From Diplonema japonicum (taxonomy: Eukaryota > Euglenozoa > Diplonemea > Diplonemida > Diplonemidae), in the NCBI GenBank assembly GCA_964019335.1, contig OZ025689.1, positions 62,001 through 126,000 on the forward strand: 64,000 bases of DNA, in the 5' to 3' direction. The notes under the pieces were generated by a model. That model was not told where the DNA came from and made no database searches. It saw only the letters and a program-made list of their open reading frames with translations. Both the position numbers and the translations under genes were made by a program. Each line of letters starts with the position of its first letter. The first letter of the stretch is position 1. Shown here piece after piece: positions 29,673-38,781 of the stretch.

Positions 29673-30572
29673 TTAGATAGGATTGCTGGGCCAGGAAATC
29701 CCGTTGACATCGCCTTGCAGATCAGAGTAAACGTTGCCGAGGGCGAACTCACGGAAGTTGAGAGGGTTGGACGAACCACTGAGAAGATTCTTACTGCTAG
29801 AATCCGTGCCGTAGAAGCTCATGAGGATCTATTTTTTTTTTTTCTTTTTCTTCTTTTTCTTTTCTTTCTTCCCCCCACACACACCTTCACATCTGAACCT
29901 GTAGCATTGCATGTTGCGCAGTTGTACCTGCCATTCTCCCCAATGCAGAAGGCAGACCCATCAAACGCGCACGAGTCACCACTTGAAGAACAAGTGTTCA
30001 CGAAACCAGTGCCGATTGGGTCAGCGTTCTGTTGTATGTATTTTATGGAATGGAACAACAAAGGGCAATACCTTGTACCGGTAGTTCCCGTCCTTCATGG
30101 TCATGTTGAAGATCAGGAAGGTGGCCACGGCACCTGACCCTGGGCAGTTGGTGTTGTTCCCGTCCCACACCATGACGGAGGCGTCCTGGTCCACTTCAGG
30201 GAAGCGCACCTCAGAGGACTTCCCTGCTCCGAATACTGAAGCGTAGAGCTTGACGTTCTTTGTCTCCCTGAAGTCTGCCAGGCTCCCGTTGGCATCGAAG
30301 GCAGTGAACTCGTCCACCTTCGGGCAGAAGAAGTACGTCTTGTACGGGACTGCCTCTGTGTACGGCCCGTAATCCTGCCCGTCCTGAGGTGTCGTGACGC
30401 CCCCTTGTGTGTCTCCTATCATGAGCCTGTAGTCCATGTGGTTCCCAGCGTCGCACGCCTTCGACACGCCACCCGGCTCCGCCCACGTCCACGGCGTGCA
30501 CTGGTCGGAGCACTCCATCGCCCCTTCCGCAGAGAGAAGGAACACCACAAGCAAGGCAAAGAACAGCTTCAT
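29673..30572 (-). CDS. Secreted protein with signal peptide, unknown family (266 aa)
   Basis: Exons 30072-30572, 29885-30028 and 29673-29828. Introns of 43 nt (GTATTG donor) and 56 nt (GTGTGT donor) are both phase 0. ATG at 30572 begins MKLFFALLVVFLLSAEGAME, a clear signal peptide. The mature chain has paired cysteines (CSDQCTPW, CDAGNH, NCPGSG, CSSSGDSCAFDGSAFC, CATCNATG) and N-glycosylation sites (NGS, NNT, NMT). The end is NVYSDLQGDVNGISWPSNPI. An extracellular or lumenal protein. Function not recognised. Confidence 0.78.
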
Positions 30573-30830
30573 TTTTTCTTTTTTTTTTTTGTGTGTGTTT
30601 GCTTCTTCTATCCTGTTGAGCAGACTTATTACAGGGGACAGGGGACAGGACGGGGTTGCGACCATCGACATTCATTGCATTTGAGACTGTTTTCTTTTAT
30701 TATTATTATTCTCAAACTTGCAAATATCAACGGCGACCGCTTACTACACGGCTGGTAGAAAATTTAAAAAAAAAAGAAAAAAAAATACAAGCAAGAAAGA
30801 CGGTGAAAAAGGGGGGCAGGGGACGCTATT

Positions 30831-31388
30831 TCAAACACCCTCAAACGCAACCCCAGCCCCACTCTCTCCTTGTTCCACAGGAAGGGGCGACTTGTCGATG
30901 GTGAACAGAGGAGTGGTCCGAGGGACCTCTACGGGGCGTGGTTCTGCCCCACGCGGCGTCTTGCTAATAACATCGAGGACAAGGGTGATGTAGGAGAGCA
31001 GGATGGGGGCGGAGAAGGGACCGGTTAGGGCGTCGGTGTGGGGGTGGCTACCATCACCTTCCGAAGGGTCTGAAGCCACCTTAGGTGACATGAACCTGAC
31101 CCGTTTCTGATCGTAATAAAACATCACAGCAGGTGTGCCCACTATGATGCTGTTCTGCCGTGCCCACTTCCAGTCACCTTCTTCATCTACAAAGCCGAGA
31201 CGCACCTTGACCCTACTCTTCAGTCTTTTGACTTCTTCCGCTACTTCCATTGCTGCTAGCAGAGACATCTTACTGCAAGGCAGCCAGTCTACCGCATGTA
31301 CCACTACTGTCAGTCCTTCTGTCCTTATCATCCCTCCTACCTCTGTAGTGGCCCAGTTCTCTGGAACTTCCTTATCTATTGTTTTCAT
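30831..31388 (-). CDS. Thioredoxin-fold protein with altered active site (185 aa)
   Basis: Single exon from the ATG at 31388, preceded by an AACAC pentamer repeat. The central fold reads TVVVHAVDWLPCSKMSLLAA (active-site position), VKVRLGFVDEEGDWKWARQN and VGTPAVMFYYDQKRV, with the cis-Pro TPA loop of thioredoxins. The CGPC motif is replaced by a single-Cys PCSK, so ordinary dithiol redox activity is unlikely. It may be a TXNDC/phosducin-like structural member. A Pro-rich tail follows with a hydrophobic helix (APILLSYITLVLDVI). Confidence 0.75.
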   Translation of the reverse strand: MKTIDKEVPENWATTEVGGMIRTEGLTVVVHAVDWLPCSKMSLLAAMEVAEEVKRLKSRVKVRLGFVDEEGDWKWARQNSIIVGTPAVMFYYDQKRVRFMSPKVASDPSEGDGSHPHTDALTGPFSAPILLSYITLVLDVISKTPRGAEPRPVEVPRTTPLFTIDKSPLPVEQGESGAGVAFEGV

Positions 31389-32162
31389 TGTGTGTTGTGT
31401 TGTGTTGTGTTGTGTTACCCCACTATGGATGAGGACATGAGAACCCACTTGAAGGAGCGATTATAAAAACCTTTTAAAAAAAAAAAATAAAGAAAAAAAA
31501 ATATAAGAAACAAGATTCTTTTTTCTTCTTCTCGTACTTTTATATAAAAAAAAAGATAATAAATAAAGTAAAAAAAAAGGGGGGGGTTTCTGGTGTTGCT
31601 CACACTCGCTCACTTTTTCTGGGGGGTTCTCGTTTTGTGGTTTCTTTTTTTTTTTTTATTTCGTTTTTTTTTTTTTTCCTTTTTTTCTTTTTTACTCAAA
31701 GAGTGAAGGTGGTGGAATTGGGAAGCGAAAAAGAAAATATTTGAAAGATAAAAAAAAAATCACACAAATCTTTCGTATTTTCCTTTTCATTTTCATTTCT
31801 TTTTTTCATTTTTTTTTTAAACGAGAGGTGGTAAAGAGAGCTACATTCGAGTGGAGCAAACCGAAATAAAAAAAAAATGGAGAGGGAGAAAAGGGAGGGA
31901 TGTGTTCTTTGTAAAAAAAAAAAAAAAAAAAAAAAGTGTTTTAATCCCTTTTTTTTTTTTCTTCTTTTTCTTCCAAAAATGCGAGAGGATCTTCGTTTTA
32001 GGAAGTTTTTTTTTTTTTTTTTCCCATTTTTTTTTTTCCCATTTTTTTTTTTCTTTAACCATCTACCAAGGCCCACCAGGGGCAGATTTCTGTAAAGGCC
32101 ATATGTAACGATGAGTGCCTGTTCATCTTAAGAAAGCAAAGCATTACAAGTTACGGGCCGAA

Positions 32163-32200
<38 letters not shown>

Positions 32201-32871
32201 TGCTTATTTACATAAAGCTCGTTAGTAGAAGGGTTGAATACTCATATGGCACAAAAAGAAAAAAAGAAAAGAAAATAAGAAGTACAAGACAAGGCAACTG
32301 TAACACTTTCTGGGGGGGGGGGGTATCGAACCATGTGTTTGATAAAGAAGAAAGACTGAGCTTTTCCCACCATTTTCCAACGTCAGAGCCTTTTCTCTTC
32401 TTTTCCCCCAACCGTAGGTAACTTACTTCGGGGAAAAAAAGAAGAAAACAAAGCGACAAGAGGACAATGGGAAGGGTGCTTTTTTTTTCTTTTCATCCTT
32501 CTTTGATTCTTCCCCCCCCCTTTTTTTTCTTAGCTGCCCCCCCTTTTTTTCTTTTCACAATTTTTTTTTTAAACTCTAACAATTTGAACCCATCCTCTTA
32601 CACAGCTTGAGCAAGAGGAGGTTGGTGGGGGGGGGTATGAGATAAAGGGAGGGAATTGGGATTTCAAAAAAAAAAACGGGGGGGGGGATGGGCTGCTTGG
32701 TGTAATGAAAACAAATAGGCTAGATTGTTTTCTTAACCTTGGGTGCCTCTTCCCTCTTTCTTTTTTTTTCCTCTTTTCCTACCCCCGTTCTTTTTTTTTC
32801 TTTTATGTTTATACCATATCGCCCCTCTCCTGTTCCGCCTTTTTAGTCAATGTTTTCATTAGCTAGTTGTT

Positions 32872-32922
<51 letters not shown>

Positions 32923-33372
32923 TTCTATCGTCCTTCCTTTCTTTTCCTTTTCCCCTTTTTTTTTTTTCATTTTACTTCTTCCCAGACAGCTATGAACAAA
33001 GAAATAATAATAAAAATAAAATAAAGAGCAAGGGAGGGCACGGGAGTGGGGAAAACATCTTTTGAAATTCTGAGAAAGGAAGAAATAGATAAAAAAAAAA
33101 ATATAAAGAAATGGAACAAAAATAATAAATAAAAAAGTACACATATTATGTGCCATAAGGAAGAAGAAGAAGAATAAGAAGGTGTACCTGTCTAAGGGGA
33201 GAGGGAGGGAGGGAAAATCCTTTGTAGGAAAGCTGAAGGATCTCTCCTTCGCCATTTCTTTTTCTTTTTTTCCGTCTTTTTTTTTCTTTTTTAAAAAAAC
33301 TTAAAGCTTTTTCTTCCCTCTATAACATTCTTTTTTATTTATTTATTTTTTTTTTTTTTATCTCTGGAAAAA
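31389..33372. other. Long intergenic region with extreme T and A runs
   Basis: About 2 kb. Includes a pentamer microsatellite (31390-31416, TGTGT units), A34 near 32164-32196 and an uninterrupted T49 at 32873-32921. A G12-TATCGAACC at 32311-32329 superficially resembles a tRNA B-box but has no tRNA around it. No gene. Confidence 0.7.
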
Positions 33373-33797
33373 CTAAGCGCAGGTCTGGATCTTAGACCTT
33401 CTGTGGTACTGGTGGCGGGAGTTGACGGCCTGTATTTTTTTTTCTTTTTTTCTCCCTCCATTTTTTTCTTTTTTTTGATGACCTTAGCTTTGACAGCCTG
33501 CTTGTTTTGCCAATGCTTGCCACCCTTTACAACTTCAAGCTTGGGCTTCTGGACTTTCTTTACCTTCTGAACCTCAGTGGGGACCTCATCAGGCATCAGC
33601 TCACGCCTTACGGCCTGAGCGGCCCTTGCACGGGATATGGCGATGGTTGCTCCATTCTCACTTACAGTAGGTGTAGCTGTCACTTCGTCATCGAAGCCAC
33701 TAGGCGAGTCGCGCCGGGCACACGGGTAATCGGCCATTTCCCACGAGGAGCCGTCGTCAGAGGTCATCCCGTCAGACACGATCTCCCAGTCCTCCAT
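33373..33797 (-). CDS. Small protein, unknown function (123 aa spliced)
   Basis: ATG at 33797. An acidic N-terminus (MEDWEIVSDGMTSDDGSSWE) is followed by a helical basic part (RARAAQAVRRELMPDEVPTE, GGKHWQNKQAVKAK). I splice out 33430-33482 (53 nt, GTCATC..ATACAG, phase 0, very purine-rich), which yields the tail AVNSRHQYHRRSKIQTCA. Without splicing the frame stays open through a Lys-rich run, giving 152 aa. The spliced form avoids the low-complexity stretch, and similar GTC donors occur in the RagC-type and PH genes. Not recognised. Confidence 0.6.
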
Positions 33798-33890
33798 TTT
33801 TTTTTTTTTTTTTTGGGTGTGGAAACCTAAAAGAACATAACAGGAAGATAGAAAAAAAAGTGAACGGGGAAAAAAAAAATGAATCGTTTC

Positions 33891-36085
33891 TTACAAGTGC
33901 CCCTTGTCCTTCATCTCCACAGACGACCACGGGATGTGATCGTAAAGATGCGGCTCCGACGACCCCTCGTTGCTCACGGGTATCATGCTTGCTGCCCTTT
34001 CTGCCATGGCCCCTACTGTCAATGCTGAATCCACGCCGTGCAGGTTGCCCCCTATGGCTGCCCCGTCGACCACGAACAGCCCAGGGTACTTGTATACTTC
34101 GTTGTTGGGGCCGACCACCTTCCCCATGCACGCGCCGCCTGTGATGTCGTCGACCTTGCTTTTCCCCAGCACGCCCTCTACGAGGTGTGTCGCCACAACA
34201 CTTCCGTCAAGCGTGGCGTTGAACTTGGCTGCGATCTTTGCTGCGTGCTCAGGTGCGGCGGACACTTCTTCGCCCTCTGTGTGGATCACCTTTAGGTTGT
34301 TTCCCTTCAACCCCACTGTCATGCTGCCAGTGCAGTCGCGCACCTCGCGAAACAGTAATGTGGTGCCGCTCCAGTCCCCTCTCGTCAGCCATCGGAAGGT
34401 GCCGAAGGGAGACGGCATATTCCTGTATTTCTTTTCAGTTGCACCCTTTTTTTTACCCGACATACCTCAACATTCCGAAAAACGACTTAACAGCCCCGCC
34501 AGCGCCCCCGCTCACACTGGGCCAGTACGCAAACCTGCTGAATGAGCACGATGGGCCGAAGCGTCGTGCCTCGATCCTTCCATTCTCCGTGTGCAGTACA
34601 GTCGTTGTCGTCACGCCAGCCGAGAAGGTCCTTCCGTAGGGCGTCCCTTCGTCAGTGTCGTCGAGTGCTGTGCACGTGACGGTGCTGGTGTGCGGTGCGC
34701 GTACCCCACGGCCCACCTCGTCGGACAGCTCTGGCAGTCCGAGTGGATCGTGCTTCATCTTCAGCAGCAGTTTGTTGGTTTCAACCGTCCCGCAGCAGAT
34801 GGCAACGTTGCGGCTCTTGATCCTCAGCTTCTTGGGCTTCAGGTACTTCGTGTCCGAGATGATGTTGCGGAAGAAAGACCTTTGCACCTCCTCTTTCTGC
34901 TCGACCTCAAGTAGGTATCTGGAGTCATCGTCGTCCGTCGGCTCCCTGTCGTGGTTGCTAGAGTAAGAGGCATACCCAAGGTAACGAACTGCGTTGGCAC
35001 GTGTGGCGGTCATTATGCTGCTGTTGTACCTGTTCTCTGCGAGGAACAGGTAGTTGTTCGGAAGACTGTTCTTGGCGTTGGGTGCGCACCCTGTGCTGCA
35101 CAGCCCACAGCTTGTGCAGGGAGATCTGTTGGGTCCTATGCCGTCGAAGTAAGGATCGCCCCACACCACACGACCCCTCGCCTGTGTCTCGCCGTCAGTG
35201 AAGAGGTCTCTTCGCTGCAGCGCCTGACGTCTTGTCCTGTGAAAGGTGAGTGGTGCGTTTCTACTGTACATACGTGTGTTCTGTGCGGTCAACGTTGTCA
35301 CCCTGCTCCACGTTGCTGTACGGCAACTTCTTCAGCATTGCCTCGCGTGCCTCTACTGATGTCATGCGTTTCATCTCTCGAGCCTTTTGCTTCCCGAAGA
35401 AAATGGCGCAAGTAGCATTTTCGGGTTCTTTCAAACCCAGGTCTCTTGCGGCTTCTGCGAAGAGGCGATCGTTCTCCGTGAAGAAGGGCTGGGTGGTCAC
35501 GCCTAGCATCTTCTTCACCTTGTTGTAGTGGGGCGTCATTTCCGTCTCGCTGAGGATGTCTGCCCATTCGCCTTCCGAAAACACAGAGGGGTCCGGAGTG
35601 CTGAGATGCGCGACGTGGTCAAGAGAGGAGCCACCCAGGCCTACCCCGCACTCAACCACAACAGGCCCAAGTGATCTTGTGTGCTTCTTCCCGCTCATCT
35701 TGAAGAGTGGGTTCCACCGCGTCCCCCACAGTTCCCAATCGTCGTTGGGTGCTTCGCCGTCCCAAGCCCTGCCCTGCTCTAGAAGCAGTACGCTGTAGCC
35801 CTTTTGAGCCATTCTCAAAGCAAAGATACTCCCCCCGTACCCCGACCCTACCACAACATAGTCGTAGATGTTCTCTTGCACAGCTTGGTAGTCATACTGC
35901 TTTCGCTGCACCTTCCTACCGTGCGTGTAGGACACGGAGTTCATTCTGTTCTCAAGCTGCTCATTCTGCTTCCTTTCTAGCATCCTTGCAAAAGCGGCTT
36001 CCTGCTTCCTTTTTATCTCTTCGTCATTGTTGCCGTCTTTCTTCCATCTCCTCTGCCGCACGAGTGCGTTTCCGAAGCGCTTCAT
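33891..36085 (-). CDS. GMC-type FAD oxidoreductase, cholesterol-oxidase-like (704 aa)
   Basis: Exons 35274-36085, 34466-35236 and 33891-34422. Introns of 37 and 43 nt have GTATGT donors and are both phase 2. After a basic N-terminal helix the FAD-binding fold reads YDYVVVGSGYGGSIFALRMA with LLLEQGRAWD (about 70-105). The GMC signature is VECGVGLGGSSLDHVAH. CTSCGLCSTGCAPNAKNSL and NNYLFLAENR match the region that marks bacterial ChoD-like steroid oxidases. The C-terminal FAD contact is GLFVVDGAAIGG with LTVGAMAERA. A sterol or other alcohol is the probable substrate. The closest kin appear bacterial in style, but the gene has normal local introns. Confidence 0.88.
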
Positions 36086-36195
36086 TTAACCTGCGATGTC
36101 GCAATGGGCGGAATTAGGAAATCAGGAGAGAAGAAAAAAAAAGCTTTGCAAGAATGCAAAGTACGTGTAGTGATAAAAAGCATGTTGAAGGCGTG

Positions 36196-38364
36196 CTACA
36201 TGGTTATGGGCTTCTCACGCATAGTGCTGAGGGCGTGCGTGATAAGATTTCCGATGCCACCCCCGCCCCTTCCCCTCCGCACCCAGTCGGGCACTGCGTG
36301 GGTGTGCACGATGGTTGCATCATGCTCTTTCTCCACCTTGGGCTTCTTCACCTTGCATGAACGAAGTTCCATCTGCTTCGCCACCAACACGGTGGGACGC
36401 AACTTGGTGGCTGGTTTTGCGGGTGGCTTCGGAATCTTCTTGATGAATTCGAAAATGCTGTCTAACGTGGGGGGTGCTGGCTTCTTCTTCCCACACTGCT
36501 TTTTCTTCCGTTTCCCGACGGGGGGTGAGGGGGCTACGGACATGGGTGCCTGTGCTTCGTTCAATGTAGTCTTAAGGTCCGACACCGACTCCTCGGTGGG
36601 GGATATGACGAACGCATCGCTATCTGAGACGCTGAGGTCGGTGCTCTCGTTGTCATCATCGATATCGATGCCCACCAGCTGCTGCTCCGTGTTTAGGAGA
36701 ACGTTCTTGACGGACGAGTTCATCGAGGCCTCAGACACATTGGCGGAGTTGGCAGTGCACAGATCGGTCATGGCCTCTGTGAGAGGGTCACCTTGTGTGG
36801 CAACAAGCTCTTGGGTGTCAGAGCTCTGCATCTCATGCAGTGAAGGTGTCGAGATGTTGAGCTCCGTGAGACCGCTGATGCCGAGGCTTCTGTTGCTGCC
36901 TGTTTCCTTCGCCATAGCAGTCACCTCGTGCAGGATCTTCGAAATTCGCTTCCCCCTGTCATGAGCCGTATCGTGCCGTGCCTCCCTCATGTTGAGCAGC
37001 CCCTCATGTGACAACATCTTATCCGCCCTCCTTGCGGCCCTGTCCACGCCCTTCAGGAACAGGTTCCTCGCATTGTCAGATTTGGGCTTATCATCTTTGA
37101 CGTCTGTGCTGACACTCCTTTTCAACAACATTGCAAGCGCGGCTCTCTTGAGCGCTTCTTTGTTTTCATCATCGTTGGTAGTCGACAAGCGTCGCATGCC
37201 CGCAGCAACGGTGCGTCTCCATGGCTTAGGCGGTTCCTTCTTCTTGGGCCGTGTCTTGTTCGTGTGGCTCTCGAGGATAACATTGAGTGCTTGTGTCAAG
37301 GTGCCGGAAGCGAGCTTAGCGTCGAGCTGCACATGCTTGTTGTCCTTCCAGTGGCACCACTTTAGGAGCGAGAAGAGCTTGTCCGCCTCGCCCCTGTCGT
37401 CCTTGTGCGAGGCGTCGCTGCCCACAATGTCGACACCGTACTCGACGAACTTCTGCAGGCTCTTTGCAAGCCCCAGCTGGCTGCGCACGTTGCTGATGCT
37501 GGCTGGGTTTCGCACCGCTGCCACAATGGGAGAGTAGACGAGGTCTTTGAACTCATCGAAGGACAGCTCACCGCCCGACAACAGCTTGGTAAGCTCTAAG
37601 ACGTCGCAGACAGCGCTGCTGTTCCCGAAGAGGTGAGCGGCCTGCTCTATGCTGCTGATGGCGATGACACCTGTGGGCGAGTCCCCGTTGGCTCCAGGTG
37701 TGCCACCGAGATCGATGAATATCTCCTCCGCCTTGGTGTGGTCGCTGCTGAGGAGCGTGTTGAACTTCTGCAGGGTGATGGGCTCTGTACTGTCGTCGAG
37801 GGGGACCTGGAGGTTGAACGTCCTAGCGGTTTGTGCGAGTGAAGCGGTGGTGAGCTCGCCGTGCCTGTTGCAGAGGGCTTGGTAGGTTTCGCTCATCTCG
37901 TTCTCGTGAGTGCTGTGCTTGGTGCGCTCGAGGTGGCGCTTCTTGATGTTGTTCACAAGATCAATGAAGCGGCTACAGCACATTTCAGAGTCTGGTGCAC
38001 AGCCCACAGGGAGAATCTCAGGGATGGCAGCTTCTACATCGTCGATGCTAATGTCCGGGATGCCTAGCAGTACCAGCTTGTCTTCAAGGACAACAGTGTC
38101 GCTGTGCCGTACACCACTCATCTCTCCAAACACGGCACGGCACTCTTCAATTTCCCGCAGGCTCAAGCATGACTCCTCTGCAGTCACCACATGTCCTATT
38201 CCCAGCTCCACGTCCTTCACTAGACTCTCTTTCTTTTTCTCATTTCTCTTCACATTTTTGCTTAAAAACAGCGGCACCCTGCGATGAAGCCCCGCATCGT
38301 TATTCACAACGATCCCCCTCCGCACCAGCTCAGTCCTGTTCGACCTTTCGACATGTGCCCCCAT
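36196..38364 (-). CDS. Large protein of unknown function (722 aa)
   Basis: Single long exon from the ATG at 38364, with no intron. The N-terminal 400 residues are predicted-globular and helical, with two stretches recalling degenerate EF-hand pairs (IPDISIDDVEAAIPEI; LTKLLSGGELSFDEFKDLVY). The middle is basic (RRLSTTNDDENKEALKRAAL). The C-terminal third is acidic then Lys/Pro-rich (GKRKKKQCGKKKPAPPTLDS). No intact Ca-binding loop or catalytic motif. Its neighbours are the GMC oxidase (110 nt downstream) and the ABCG gene. Confidence 0.75.
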   Translation of the reverse strand: MGAHVERSNRTELVRRGIVVNNDAGLHRRVPLFLSKNVKRNEKKKESLVKDVELGIGHVVTAEESCLSLREIEECRAVFGEMSGVRHSDTVVLEDKLVLLGIPDISIDDVEAAIPEILPVGCAPDSEMCCSRFIDLVNNIKKRHLERTKHSTHENEMSETYQALCNRHGELTTASLAQTARTFNLQVPLDDSTEPITLQKFNTLLSSDHTKAEEIFIDLGGTPGANGDSPTGVIAISSIEQAAHLFGNSSAVCDVLELTKLLSGGELSFDEFKDLVYSPIVAAVRNPASISNVRSQLGLAKSLQKFVEYGVDIVGSDASHKDDRGEADKLFSLLKWCHWKDNKHVQLDAKLASGTLTQALNVILESHTNKTRPKKKEPPKPWRRTVAAGMRRLSTTNDDENKEALKRAALAMLLKRSVSTDVKDDKPKSDNARNLFLKGVDRAARRADKMLSHEGLLNMREARHDTAHDRGKRISKILHEVTAMAKETGSNRSLGISGLTELNISTPSLHEMQSSDTQELVATQGDPLTEAMTDLCTANSANVSEASMNSSVKNVLLNTEQQLVGIDIDDDNESTDLSVSDSDAFVISPTEESVSDLKTTLNEAQAPMSVAPSPPVGKRKKKQCGKKKPAPPTLDSIFEFIKKIPKPPAKPATKLRPTVLVAKQMELRSCKVKKPKVEKEHDATIVHTHAVPDWVRRGRGGGGIGNLITHALSTMREKPITM

Positions 38365-38781
38365 GCCATCACCTGAGGATAATATTTTATTTTATTCTAT
38401 TGGTATTCAACACTGACTGGGAATGCGCCATCTTTCTTTTTCTTTCGTTATATGCCACGGGTATGTACCACATATTTCTTTTTCTTTCTTTGGGGAGAGC
38501 TTTCTTTTTCTTTCTTCGTTATAAGAAGGATAGAGATACATAGATAGAGATGAAACCTTTTTTTTTTCCTTTTTTTTTTTTTTCCTTCTTCTTTTTTCGG
38601 TTGTTCCGTCATCCCCTCGGATTTTTATTCTCCCTCGTTTTTTCTTCCTTTTTTTTCTCTTTTTTTCCCCCCCCCATCCTGACATTCGGACCGCGTGATA
38701 AAATCTTCAGTAGCATTAAAAAAAAAAAAAATTGAGCGAACGAGACCCTCTCTCCCTCGACCCCACCCCCACAGCACGCTT
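38365..38781. other. Short intergenic region, CTTT-rich
   Basis: 417 bp. CTTTCTTTTTCTTTC occurs at 38432-38446 and recurs in closely similar form near 38476 and 38500. Remaining sequence is T- and A-runs. No gene. Confidence 0.55.

Noticed and set aside
32309-32335. GGTTCGATACC on the minus strand, resembling a tRNA B-box
   Set aside because: The flanking bases cannot form a T-stem or acceptor stem, and no A-box lies at the right distance.
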